Below, one piece after another: positions 32,701-41,343 of a stretch of 64,000 nt of DNA (the stretch's first letter is position 1; each line of letters starts with the position of its first letter). Source of the DNA: Mesostigma viride (taxonomy: Eukaryota > Streptophyta > Mesostigmatophyceae > Mesostigmatales > Mesostigmataceae). Made by a program: the position numbers and the translations under genes. A model generated the notes under the pieces. It was not told the DNA's origin. It was given only the letters and a program-made list of their open reading frames with translations, and searched no databases. The DNA lies in assembly GCA_009746045.1 (NCBI GenBank), contig RPFO01000154.1, positions 6,895,038 to 6,959,037 of the forward strand, given 5' to 3'.

Positions 32701-33701
32701 GCCTGCGGAAGCAGTTCCAGAATCGCGCGGCGCACCGCATCGTGTCCGGGAACATAGACATGCCGGCGGGCGGGATTATACAGCTGGAGCGCGACGACGT
32801 GTTCCCAGCACTTGAGCAGCTGCTTCGCGAGAGGATCGCGTATGCTCCCCAGGAGCCTCACCAAGCGCCCCTGCTGGGAGCTGCTCCCGGCGTGGCAATG
32901 ACACTGGCCATTGTGCACTGCCCCGCGCGGGCTCCTGCCATTGTGAGGAGGCCGCCACCGAGCCTGAAAATCCCACGAGGACTCAATGCCACCGGTGGCC
33001 GACGCCAGGCCGACAAGGGGAAACAAGTACTTGTGGAGCGTGATGTGGGAGTCACGGACGAGGCCTGGGCGAAGCTGCAGCAGCATAAGGAGGACGGGGA
33101 GCGCCGGCGTGTTGCCGCAGAGGAGGCAAAGCGGCGCCTCGAAGAGGAAGCCAGACGGCTAGAGCTGGAGAAGCAGCTAAGGTTGGAGCAGGAGGCAAAG
33201 GAACGGGCGCGCCTTGAAGAAGAGGCTCGGCGGAAGGAGGCGGAGAGGCAGGCCATTGAGGCGGCGCAGAGGGAGGAGATGCGGCGCCTTGAAGAGGAAG
33301 CCAGGCGGTTGGAGGAGCAGCTCAGATTGGAGCAGGAGGCACGCGAACGGGCGCGACTTGAAGAGGAGCTTCGGCGGCAAGAAGCAGAGAGGCAGGCCAT
33401 TGAGGCGGCACAGAGGGAGGAGATGCGGCGCCTTGAAGAGGAAGCTAGGCGGCTAGAGCTGGAGAAGAAGCTAAGGTTGGAGCAGGAGGCACGCGAACGG
33501 GCGCGGCTTGAAGAGGAGCTTCGGCGGCAAGAAGCAGAGAGGCAGGCTATTGAGGCGGCACAGAGGGAGGAGATGCGGCGCCAGCAACGTCTTCGTGAGC
33601 TGGGCAGGTGCTGCATGGGTTATAACTGGATTCGTATCTCCGATGCCATGTACCAATGCGCAGGCGGAAGCCACTTTGCCTCGGTCTCAGAGTTGGCATA
33701 A
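29793..33701 (+). CDS. Triple CbbX/SpoVK-type AAA+ ATPase with coiled coil and Cys/His tail
   Basis: About 1,300 codons are open to a TAA stop. If translation begins in this exon, the ATG at 29,829 is the likely start. Counting from 29,817, three AAA+ modules follow an N-terminal helical region: GNPGTGKTT at ~224 with LFIDEAY at ~283; GNPGTGKTT at ~503 with LVIDEAY at ~563; GAPGTGKTT at ~784 with LFIDEAY at ~844. All Walker A lysines and Walker B DE pairs are intact, so every module could hydrolyse ATP. Residues ~1,081-1,258 are a Glu/Arg-rich coiled coil built of internal repeats. The end has a CCMGYNWIRISD then YQCAGGSHF motif, a probable metal-binding tail. The modules resemble CbbX and SpoVK remodellers, but the substrate is unknown. 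The frame upstream stays open to the acceptor at 29,793, allowing a vWA fusion. Confidence 0.9.
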   Translation, partial: RRRTTPQGVPEFMATIPHPFPPGLAPGLRSMASGKMLEACRMFERVHAAAAPGAVTDAQLLLLVCRAKLEDANAQGEAALLMERWSGFARLTATELFAVAALLDYLPGSAARKKAAHAYAKLFLDMDCGPNTFWPWFKNQAAEIVARTQQALGAQAGAEDSNSQPVALDVAARWRDIVAKTGVAIPAMDKLLEMTGLEPVKEQFLGIYHWVCIAQRRGESVHEKRLNVVLAGNPGTGKTTVARLYGEFLVSLGVLSGSAMEETTGARLVQGGVDELKELLEAIEEEGGGVLFIDEAYQLNPKSEMYGRRVLDYLLAEVENKIGKLVVALAGYKSKMEALFEHNEGLPERFPYKFAFEDYEDSELMAMLQKRIVKKIPSPDLSIEGGMDGKPMRILIRRLGHGRGKEGFGNARAVANLWDRIMVRQATRLAGEAARGVPCNDYEFKREDLLGPDVRLALATSASYKALQGMIGMTAVKAAVDGMVKVIETNVEREEREEPLLRMSLNRVFLGNPGTGKTTVAKHYAGILKDLGLLSKGEVIVKGPSDFVGTYPGQSEERTASVLKAAAGSVLVIDEAYGLFASGPGGGPGQDPQKQAVVDTLVAKVQNVPGEDLAVLMLGYREQMEEFLTKANPGLARRFALEDAFVFEDYTDDELLKILSTKLSHKGLQASFSARSTAVECLAKQRRRPNFGNGGAVENLISSAVMRLNARLGALPPLERALAQELTSGDFDPDLATLSLINGGDLSAFFAELLGCAAAKHKLAEYKSTVELAHKRGVDPLQDLNLCFRFVGAPGTGKTTVARKMGAIFKSLGILGDGRLVEVSATDLIGQYVGQTGPKTRDKLREALDRVLFIDEAYRLNPQHSSFAGEALNEIVDALTKPQFHNKLVVVLAGYPREIHELVQANPGLSSRFKEIVEFEDFSSELCLAVLKEKLKGAYALPPGTDGEVKAHFENLMKVPGWGNGRDVDGLRKQFQNRAAHRIVSGNIDMPAGGIIQLERDDVFPALEQLLRERIAYAPQEPHQAPLLGAAPGVAMTLAIVHCPARAPAIVRRPPPSLKIPRGLNATGGRRQADKGKQVLVERDVGVTDEAWAKLQQHKEDGERRRVAAEEAKRRLEEEARRLELEKQLRLEQEAKERARLEEEARRKEAERQAIEAAQREEMRRLEEEARRLEEQLRLEQEARERARLEEELRRQEAERQAIEAAQREEMRRLEEEARRLELEKKLRLEQEARERARLEEELRRQEAERQAIEAAQREEMRRQQRLRELGRCCMGYNWIRISDAMYQCAGGSHFASVSELA
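33115..33590 (+). repeat. Coding tandem repeat within the AAA+ gene coiled coil
   Basis: About three in-frame copies of a ~130-nt unit encode EEARRLELEKQLRLEQEA, ERARLEEE and ERQAIEAAQREEMRR. Copy 2 to copy 3 similarity is high at the DNA level, so length variation between strains is likely. Confidence 0.85.
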
Positions 33702-33955
33702 GCAATTGTATCTGGATGCCTGTGCTTTGCTAGCTCTTCGTTTCGTAGGCAGGCGGGAAGCAGGCCGCACTATAATATCGAATTCTGTTTGCATGTTTGC
33801 TTGTTAATCATTTGATAATTCAAATCACACGACTGCGGCACATGATTAAAAATCCTCACTGAAACGGGTCGTGAAACAATTTTAGCTAGCACTAGAAGTG
33901 CAGGCGCCACGGCCCAAACCGCTATGTTTGCCATGTCGTGCATGCATGGACGCAC

Positions 33956-34135
33956 CGCCTGTTGTCCCGGCCGGTAGCCACGCTGTTGCCTGTGTGCGCC
34001 GCCTGCTGTCCCGGTAGCCACGCCGCTGCCTGTGTGCGCCGCCTGCTGTCCCGGTAGCCATGCCGTTGCCTGTGTGCGCCGCCTGCTGTCCCGGTAGCCA
34101 CGCCGCTGCCTGTGTGCGCCGCCTGCTGTCCCGGC
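33956..34135. repeat. 40-bp minisatellite, about 4.5 units
   Basis: Units of 40 bp contain GCCGCCTGCTGTCCCGGTAG and GCCTGTGTGC, with only a few substitutions between them. It lies about 250 bp after the AAA+ stop codon. The unit length is not divisible by three and no gene is supported here. Confidence 0.9.
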
Positions 34136-34524
34136 ACGCATGTGTTACACCACCACCGCACCACCACACAAGGTACACCACTGGCTTCATCTTAGTACGG
34201 CTGATCTGCAATTGCAGAAGGCTGACAGTGCGTAGAGCCGTAGACAGTGCGAGGCTCTAGCCATCTGGCAGTTAATCTGAACGGTAGTTATCGTCTTGCC
34301 GCTTGCACGTGTCAATGCGTGAACAGGAGGAAAAAGTACTTTGGACTTAGGACTTATGTTTTTTGCAAAACTTAGCCCTTACCGGGAGAAGACAAGTGTA
34401 CAGCTCGGAAAACCGTACTCGGGCGTATGTTTCGGGACGGAGAAGACATGCAAGTGGAGAACTCGAACAGGTACGTAAAAACGTCTGGTAAGTGAACCTT
34501 GACGGGGTTACATTACCTTTAGAC
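34136..34524. other. Unassigned gap
   Basis: I see no coding sequence, repeat or RNA gene in this stretch. Confidence 0.4.
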
Positions 34525-34742
34525 ATGACACCAGGCTGTTAGCATGCAATCATGACTGGAATTGGTCACGCCGCGCCCAATTAATTAATTAATTAATTAA
34601 TTAATTAATTAATTAATAGACACGTGACTGCGCCCAATCCTGCATGGAATCTCAGCCGTATGTAGGATCGGCGCGAAAATTCCAGTAAAAGATGGGAGGC
34701 ATGTAGGAGTTGACATTGGAAGTGCGCCCTTGCGCGGGCTGA
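34525..34742. repeat. Partial copy of the 1,255-bp unit with a nested AATT insertion
   Basis: The sequence matches about 1,098-1,260, from GACACCAGGCTGTTAG to GCGCGGGCTGAT. It is interrupted at 34,579-34,629 by an AATT microsatellite plus AGACACGTGACT. GCGCCC is duplicated on both sides (34,573-34,578 and 34,630-34,635), as expected for an insertion. Confidence 0.8.
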
Positions 34743-34810
34743 TTAATTACTTAATTGATTAAGGGCAGCGTTCTTCAACCAGTTGCTCGACATAGAGAAA
34801 TTAACAGATC

Positions 34811-35852
34811 CCACGTCAATACATCGTTGCCATCTTGGTGGATGCCAACGCGACCCTGCCCGTGGGCCGCGGGGGCTGCATGTATGCGCCGCGCCTAACC
34901 GATAGCAATGCCAACACCCCCCTACTTGAGCAACTGCTCACTGAGGGGGACTTGACTGCTGCCAATACGCTGTTTGCTAAACCGCCTGATGCACTAGTGA
35001 CCTTTGTGGGCCCCATGCGCAGGGCGGCTGGCTCGATGCTCCCTCGGCGGCGATGTGTATGCTTGGACTACAAGAGGACAGCTCGGATGAGGATTACATC
35101 CCCATCTAGTGCTTAACCCCAGTGCTTATCCCCATCTAGTGCATCGCATCGTCACCGCCCGCATCCGCCTGCGATTCCCCTCGCCCTTTCATAAGCACGT
35201 GGCACCACCTGATTTGCGCACACTTCAGTTGCTCGAGAAATCTGACGACGCTCTGGAGGACTTCCCTGAAAAACGCGCCCACAAGTGCGCCGCAGAGGCG
35301 TTCGTCGACGCGCTGGACATCCCGGCCAGCCACGCCCAGCTGTTCGCTGCCGGCCCGGCATCGGCCCTTCGGCACCTCGCTGACAAGCTGCCCGCGGCCG
35401 GGGCCCTACTGCCCCCCCGCCGCCCGCCCCGCTTCACCACTGGCCTGCACCGGCTCCCCGCCGTCATCCAGGCCCGGCAAGCCCTGCGCGACAACAGCGA
35501 CCCCGCCCGCTACGCCCGCCTCAAAGCCGATTACCACTCGGCCATCCGGCAGGCGACCAAGGAGCAGGAGGACCTTCATGTCCGCGAGTACTTCGCCCAC
35601 CTCAAGGACCAGCACGGCAAGTACGCCTGGACCCGCCTGCGTCACGCCGAACGGCCCGCCGGCGGCGCGCAGCCGGCGCCACGGACGCTCTCTGGCTCAC
35701 CGCAGCAGCAGCTCGACCAGTGGTATTCCTCCCAGTCCCGGCAGCCTGCTCGGCGCCCCCCCGCCGCCTCCGCCGCTTGGCCCTCTGGCGGCCGCACGCC
35801 TGGCAGTAGCACCTGCGGACGTCCCTGCGCCGCCCACGCCGCCCGCCGCTGA
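34811..35852 (+). pseudogene. LINE copy 1: endonuclease remnant and linker
   Basis: The frame from about 34,811 contains VDANATLPVGRGGCMYAPR and NTLFAKPPDALVTFVGP, which resemble the last strands of an APE-type endonuclease (D-x-N, then N-T and T-F). The first catalytic residues are missing because of 5' truncation. A second frame (35,109-35,852) carries a basic, Ala/Pro-rich linker that ends in a frame break shortly before the reverse transcriptase. Confidence 0.6.
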
Positions 35853-37612
35853 GCAAGACTACACGTACCCAGCCCTGACGGAACCCCTGGCCGACCCCAA
35901 CGAGCTCCCGCCGTTCACCGAGCTCGAGCTGAGCACCGCCGCCAAGCAACTCCGCTTCTATGCCGCCGTTGGACCTGACCAGCTCCCAGCCCCGGTGATT
36001 AAGCTGACGGCGCTCACGGGGTTCCTGCTTGACGTCTGCAACCGGATCCTGCTTGCCGACGCGCCGCCGATTCCTGAGTGGCAGCACAGCTACCGTATTA
36101 TGCTGTACAAAAATAAAGGACCCCCTGACGACCCCGCCAACTACAGAGGAGTGTGCATCCAGAGCGCCGCACTTAAGTTGTTCATGCGCATGATCCTCAA
36201 CCGCCTTCGTTCTGCTCTCGACTGTCACCTTGGGGAAAGTCAAATGGGCTTCCGTCCTGGGCGCAACACCGTCATGGCCATCTTCGTCGCGCGTCGCCTC
36301 TTCGAGGAAAGGCGCTCTCCTGCAACCTGGTGAGTTTCCCGCAATCTTGATCTTCGTCGACTTCATCAAGGCTTTTGATTCTGTCCTCTGGGACGCTCTA
36401 TGGGCTGTACTTGCTCGCGCTCGCGTCCCCACTCCCCTGATTACCGTCATCCGCACGCTGTATGAGGGGTCGACCACTTCGGTGCGCACTCAACACGGCA
36501 TTACCCCGCCATGCCCACTGCAGACCGGCGTCTGCATGGCAGGGTTGCGTCCTGTCGCCGTACCTGTTTATTATTGTAGTGGATTATGTTATGCGCCAGG
36601 CACGTGCTCGCTTTGCTAGCATTGCAGGCCGTGCCCCTGGCCTAGCGATCACGAACGAGCTTGGGGAAGGGGGGCCGACTAACCAGCAGAATTTACTAGC
36701 TGACCTCATTTATGCCGACGACATCACGCTCATCGAGAAGCCGGAGTCTGCCCAACTTTGGCTGGACTGCCTGGCGCTCGAGGCTCGGGCGGTTGGTCTA
36801 GAAATCAGCCCCAAAACGGAGGCCCTGGCCCTCGGCATCGGGCAGGGCCCCCACCCACACTCCGCCTCTTAGACGATGCCGAGGTCAACTACCCTCCTTC
36901 AGGCCGCTTCAAGCTGCTCGGCAGTTGGCTTCCCAACTGCGAGGACGACATGACGACACGGATCGGCATGGCGTGGGCGCACCTCCATGACCACCGCCGC
37001 TGGTGGAGCAACCCCGCCCTACCCCGGATCGTCAAGCGTGACCTCTTCAAGGTCGTCATTCTGACGATCCTGACCTACGGCGCCGAGACGTGGGCACTGA
37101 CGCAGGAGCTGGAGCAACGACTCGACGGCGCCGTCACCAAGATGCTGCGCCAGGCCCTTAACATCCCCTTGGTTTGCACATTAGTAATGAGGATTTGTAC
37201 GCTGATTTGCCCTATGTTTCCCACATTATTAGGCACAGGCGCCTGGGCCTAGCCGGGCACCTGGCCCGCACAGATCAGGTAGATACATCAAATAGACTAG
37301 CTGGCACCAAGCCCGCCCAGCCTGGGCGATATGTCCTCACCTGGCGTGCCCCCGGCCGCGCGGCAGGGCCGCCACCCGTGGACTTTTCGTGATAGACTCG
37401 GCATGGACATGTGCTACACTAGACGTGACGGGCTCACCCCCGGGCAGCCTCCTGGTTTGTCTGTAATATGGAGGCAGATGGTGCGCGAGGATAGATGGCA
37501 AGTAGTGATGAAGGAGACCACCCCCAAGCCTGTGGGGGCTCCGCGTGTGACCAAGTATGGCATTCATAGCGATTCGGGCTGCGGTGCCCACACCCCTGTA
37601 ACTAGGACCTAG
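35853..37612 (+). pseudogene. LINE copy 1: reverse transcriptase, frame-broken
   Basis: Successive frames carry NYRGVCIQSAALKLFMRMIL, MGFRPGRNTV, VDFIKAFDSVLWDAL, GCVLSPYLFIIV, YADD (36,711-36,722), SGRFKLLGSWLPNCE and LTYGAETWALT. This is the ordered motif set of a LINE reverse transcriptase and thumb. Frame breaks occur at about 36,330, 36,535, 36,870 and 37,165, so no functional protein is made. An endonuclease-RT protein would nick the target and prime cDNA synthesis on it. Confidence 0.85.
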
Positions 37613-37667
37613 ATAGCTTATACCATCCATTCCATCCCATGTTCCCCTCCTACTGAGGACTTATGCT

Positions 37668-37686
37668 CACGTGACGCAGTCACGTG
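37668..37686. repeat. Perfect hairpin with AATT tail at the LINE 3' end
   Basis: The 19-bp hairpin is the same as at 1,056 and 2,311, and is followed by TCTATTAATTAATTAAG. Its position at the end of a LINE suggests that it is part of the LINE 3' terminus, possibly a recognition structure for its reverse transcriptase. Confidence 0.7.
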
Positions 37687-37858
37687 TCTATTAATTAATT
37701 AAGTGCTTAACGGTTGGGGGATGATGCAGACGATATTTGTTTAAACTTTTGTGTAATTATTTTTCTAATGAGATTAGCATAGTACTCCGTGGCATGCCTT
37801 TGCGCATGACACGCAAGTACTTACTTACTTAATTAAGGGGACGGTCCCGGCGTGAATA

Positions 37859-37882
37859 TTTTGGCGCCAAAAAATTCCCGCC
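37859..37882. promoter_or_regulatory. E2F-like palindrome and second E2F-like site near the transposon left end
   Basis: TTTTGGCGCCAAAA (37,859-37,872) contains the E2F/DP consensus TTTSSCGC on both strands, and TTCCCGCC follows at 37,875-37,882. The palindrome begins 22 bp inside the terminus and about 70 bp before the ATG at 37,940. The related element at 59,331-61,234 has TTTTGGCGCGAAAA ending 22 bp from its right end. Binding is not shown. Confidence 0.45.
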
Positions 37883-37939
37883 AGTACCCACGACCTAAAT
37901 TGCGTGCGTGAGTGAAAATGCAATATTTCCAGACGAGCC

Positions 37940-38326
37940 ATGGCGGCTACCAGACGAGATGCCAGACTTGAAACGGAGGCTTTGCGGCGTTTAAAAGCAT
38001 GGCAAGTCCCGTTCGAATGCACAGAAAAAGATTTAGATTTCATATTGTCGCGGAAATTACTTTTTGAGGCCGGGGCAGCTGCCAAAGACCATACACCTCC
38101 GACATCCGAAAAGGCCCCCAACAACGTGATGTGCCATGCCGCCTATCGCCGTTTTGCGGCTGTAATGGGCTGGCACGATGATGGTGCGGCCAAGGAACTG
38201 CCGGGGGAAGTAGAAGCTTTAATTAAATACCGTTATCCGAATGATAAGAAGCCATATACCGGCTTCATTCCGACCGTCGACAGATATAGATCGTTTTTGC
38301 CAGATTTTAGGGGGGCCGTAGTTTAG
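37940..38326 (+). CDS. Transposon-encoded 128-aa protein of unknown function
   Basis: The ATG at 37,940 opens 128 codons of protein-like sequence (start MAATRRDARLETEALRRLKA; later MCHAAYRRFAAVMGWHDDGA; end FLPDFRGAVV). I recognise no domain. It lies just inside the left inverted repeat and after the E2F-like sites, so it is either a separate small gene or the first exon of the transposase. The related element ending at 61,234 starts the corresponding frame on its minus strand with MATR and then stops. The following 38,330-38,770 encodes Arg/Pro-rich peptide with an AT-hook-like GRGRPPG. Confidence 0.55.
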   Translation: MAATRRDARLETEALRRLKAWQVPFECTEKDLDFILSRKLLFEAGAAAKDHTPPTSEKAPNNVMCHAAYRRFAAVMGWHDDGAAKELPGEVEALIKYRYPNDKKPYTGFIPTVDRYRSFLPDFRGAVV

Positions 38327-38774
38327 GGAGGAAATGGTGCGACCAACAGCAAGACAGGCAGCGGCACGACTTAGAGAAGCGAGCACAAGTGCAGGCAAGC
38401 TGGCAGCGCGGATAGCCTAGTCAGCGCCAGCGGCTAGGGGACGGGGCAGACCGCCGGGCGCGCAGAATTTTGCGAACAGAGGGCCAGGACGTCGCATTAA
38501 GCTGCAACATAAAGCGGTTGCGAAGCCCAGCGTTACGGCGCGGCCACCATAGCTGCGCAACTGCCCAATGCACCACGGAAGCCCGCCAGCAGTTCAGCAA
38601 GCGCAGAAGCAGTCACCCCGAAAAAACATCCCGCGAAGCGCAAGTCTGGGCCGCAGGTGCGGCTGTCATTTTCGCCCGGCCTGGCGCGCGGCAGTAATGG
38701 GAAACTTCGCAAGACCGACGTCGGCCAGGACCCTGCCCAAGGCGAGGAATTTGGCACGCCTCGTTTGATCATCG

Positions 38775-40189
38775 ATGTTGCTTTCTTGCTTGGCAGGTAT
38801 TGTGGCAGCCCAACCTTGCCCTCGTCGTCACAAGCTCACATGCAAAATGTTCAAGCAAGGTGGCCAGCGTCCTGGGGATCTACCCTGCATTCTTGTGGCC
38901 TGTCAAAACCGCTTCTGCAAGGGCAGCGACTCGCTGCCCTTGCATTTGATAGCAAAAGTGTGGCGGTTCCCCGGGCACACTTTTGCTATCAACGCACCCG
39001 TGGCACAGCTAAGGCAGGCTGCACGCAACCCCATGGCCACTTTGTGGGCTGCGTCCGCTGTTTTGTTTGCTGTCCCACGCCCCACGCTCATGCGGATAGC
39101 CACGTTCTTGGGGTTGGAGTTCCCTTTTGTACGTGGGCAAGGGGAAATGGGGGCGGGATGTGATGCAAGTGGCATCAGAGGTTATCCTTGAACTCAAGCG
39201 GGTCATCGTGCAGAACAGGGAGCAGGCCAGGCTGTATGAGCAAGAGAAGGGGAAGCACCGTGTGGATGCAAACGGGAGGCAGGGTTGTGACACCTCCATA
39301 GACGGGTCATCATGACCAGTGGCTGACTAGGGGGTTCCACTCCTTGTGAGGCCAGCAGTGCCTTATCCACGCAGGCACCAAGCTGGTAATCGCACACCAT
39401 ATTCAGCTCCAAATTCTGTCCCAAGTGTGCAGCAGCCAAGCGCGCGGGCATTCCTGTAGCCCCACATGACAACTGCTGGAATAACACGGAGGGCCGAGCA
39501 GCAGGAGCATGGACTGAGGGGGAGGGAGCAGTGTATATGCTGGAGGAGCTGCAGTCCTTACAGGCAGGGGTGCGCACGGGCATGGTGATGCATGCAGCAG
39601 CAGGGGCCCCTGGTGAGAAAGTGGTCAGTGCAGACAAGCCCCAAGAGCAGCGTTTGTATGCTGCCACGGTTGTGAGTGATGGGGACGCCACGTTGTTCGC
39701 GCGTGTGCAGCAGTCTGATGCACTAAAGGCTAGCAAGCACATCCCAAAGAAGTTGAATGACCTCAACCACCTCTCTGGCACCTTGTATGCTGCACTGCTT
39801 CGAGCCAAGAAGGACCACCTGAAAGGTCAGTGTCAGGAATGTGCTCACCCCTCAGCAGCTCACTAGCATGACCTATGGTTACCGCGCATGCATCAGGGCA
39901 AACTGGCACATGGGGCCGCGCCACCTTGTGGGCGCTATGACCAATGCATTGCAGCATTACTTTGCCGGCGACCACGATGATTGCCCCAATCGGCCCAACC
40001 ACCAAAAGAAGGATGGGGTGGTCACGGAGGTGCAGTGGTGTGCATGAGGGCAAGCCTGGGATGGCGACGGAGGTGATTGTGAGGGGGTGGACAGTGGATG
40101 TGCTGGCCATTGTGAAGGTGTGGGAGGGCAAGACTACCGAGGAGATATTGCAGGGCTGCTGCCATGAGGGCAGCAGCAACTTTAATGAG
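38775..40189 (+). pseudogene. Decayed Mutator/Kolobok-like DDE transposase
   Basis: Frames in order encode an N-terminal part (SLPLHLIAKVWRFPGHTFAI, then a LFAVPRPTLMRI segment), SIDGSS with the first candidate catalytic Asp at 39,301-39,303, a WLTRGFHS then GTKLVIAHH segment, VVSDGDATLF with the second Asp at 39,678-39,686, LNDLNHLSGTLYAALLRAKK, a His/Cys-rich HDDCPNRPNHQK, and GSSNFNE with the candidate Glu at 40,187-40,189. This matches, from memory, the domain order of Mutator-like transposases (DG, GD, CxxH, NE). Several stops and frameshifts separate the parts, so it is inactive or needs splicing not visible here. Confidence 0.6.
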
Positions 40190-40192
40190 TAG

Positions 40193-40807
40193 GTGCACTC
40201 AGTTCAGGTGGCGTCCACCCCACGTGGCAAGGGTGGCTTTCCTGGTTTGCTATACCCTGCTTCCATGGCTATTGGCATCTTGCGGGCGCAGTTTGGGGAT
40301 GACTGGTGGGTCCGCCTTGCTGGCCTTCTCGGCATTGTGTTTCAATCCTCCCTGCTGCTGCAGCTGGCGGCCCTGACACGGGATAGGAAGCTGCAGCAAG
40401 CCAAGAAGAAGACGGTGGAGTTCAAGCTGGCAGAGAAGAAGAAGGAGATGCTAGCTAAGGGCCTGCAGTGGGCCGACAAGGAAAAGGACAAGTGCACCTA
40501 TGAGAAGGGGGTGGCATATGGGGGTGTGTCCCCAATCGCCAACAGTGACAGCGAGGGTGAGGGGGAGGGAGGGGGGGAGGAGGGGGAGGAGGAGGATTGG
40601 GATGACACTCCCTGCCTTGTGTGCTGTAAGACCAACTCCCCAGACGCGAACCCAATATTGTTGTGTGATGGTGAGCGTGAGGGCAGGAAGTGTGACCAGG
40701 GGCTCCATTTGAAGTGCATGCCCCCCCCCCTGAATGCTGTGCCCGAGGGGAGCTGGATTTGCCCCACATGCGTGACGGGTGATAGTGATAGTGATGAGGA
40801 GTCCTGA
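40193..40807 (+). CDS. C-terminal transposase region with PHD finger
   Basis: The frame is the same as the preceding catalytic segment but separated from it by one TAG (40,190-40,192). It encodes helices, a basic region (RDRKLQQAKKKTVEFKLAEK), an acidic stretch, and a PHD-type zinc finger: C-LVC-C spacing, ILLCDG, C-x6-H-L-KC, then WICPTC, giving the Cys4-His-Cys3 order. PHD fingers often read histone H3 tails. In a transposase this could target chromatin, which is inference. The frame ends in an acidic Ser/Asp tail. Confidence 0.7.
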   Translation: MHSVQVASTPRGKGGFPGLLYPASMAIGILRAQFGDDWWVRLAGLLGIVFQSSLLLQLAALTRDRKLQQAKKKTVEFKLAEKKKEMLAKGLQWADKEKDKCTYEKGVAYGGVSPIANSDSEGEGEGGGEEGEEEDWDDTPCLVCCKTNSPDANPILLCDGEREGRKCDQGLHLKCMPPPLNAVPEGSWICPTCVTGDSDSDEES

Positions 40808-41343
40808 ACTTGACATGTCTGGCGCCACTAGGTGGCCAACTGCCAAAATTAATCACTGCTACATCTGAACTCAGAATGCCACCAAACTTTGACAGTGCCT
40901 TCTATGGTCATGACAGAATTTGACTTGTGCTTTTCAGGCCTAATTGATGTGTTATGAGTGTGTATGGGGACGCCCCCCCTAAAAAAGCGTATTTTTTGGT
41001 CAAAAATTAATAACATGAAGGGATGTATATGTGCTGATTTTGTTGATCCAATTAGGTAGGTAGAAACCATGTCCCATGACATTTTTATATGGGTTGTGCT
41101 TTTGGCATGCAACTGTTTCTCCCACTGTTCTGGGCAAGATGTGCCCCAGACAGCGTTTTTTTTTTCTATTTTTAGCACATAGCCGGTGTATGGCTGGGTA
41201 CCCCCAACAAGTGGTGGTATGCATGCCCAAACATCATGCTTATGGTCCCCAAACATCATTCAGTGGTTGTCAGTTGCATTTCTGTAGTTATTAGGGGGCT
41301 TCAGTTTTGATACATCTCCATGGGACCCTCCCCTTAATAGACA

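Larger units (their letters stand above)
34743..37709 (+). mobile_element. LINE (non-LTR retrotransposon) copy 1, 5'-truncated and broken
   Basis: The order is an endonuclease C-terminal remnant, a linker, then reverse transcriptase, ending in the hairpin 37,668-37,686 and a TCTATTAATTAATT tail. The left end begins inside an AATT-rich stretch, so exact target duplications cannot be separated from the tail. The reverse transcriptase is of the same family as the LINE at 41,938-52,939: both encode FIKAFDSV, LYEGSTTSVRT, YADD and GAETW. Confidence 0.85.
37837..41333 (+). mobile_element. 3.5-kb TTAA-target DNA transposon with PHD-finger transposase
   Basis: TTAA flanks both sides (37,833-37,836 and 41,334-41,337). 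The ends are inverted: GGGGACGGTCCC at the left and GGGACCCTCCCC at the right, one mismatch in 12. Inside are a 128-codon open frame, a decayed DDE transposase and a PHD-finger C terminus, all on the plus strand. TTAA duplications are typical of piggyBac and Kolobok. The transposase pattern is not piggyBac-like but resembles the Mutator-like/Kolobok group. A 1.9-kb deletion derivative lies at 59,331-61,234. Confidence 0.8.

Noticed and set aside
30936-33086. A 716-codon minus-strand open frame opposite the AAA+ gene
   Set aside because: It is antisense to three intact AAA+ modules; GC-rich third positions open the opposite strand. The same applies to the 317-codon minus frame at 29,505-30,458 and the 252-codon frame at 32,858-33,616.
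33956-34135. Regular short repeats resembling a CRISPR array
   Set aside because: Units are contiguous with no unique spacers, in a eukaryotic context; this is a minisatellite. The same holds for 21,740-21,905 and 27,467-27,571.
37837-41333. piggyBac assignment from the TTAA duplications alone
   Set aside because: The ends start with G runs and the transposase motif order looks Mutator/Kolobok-like, so the superfamily is left open.
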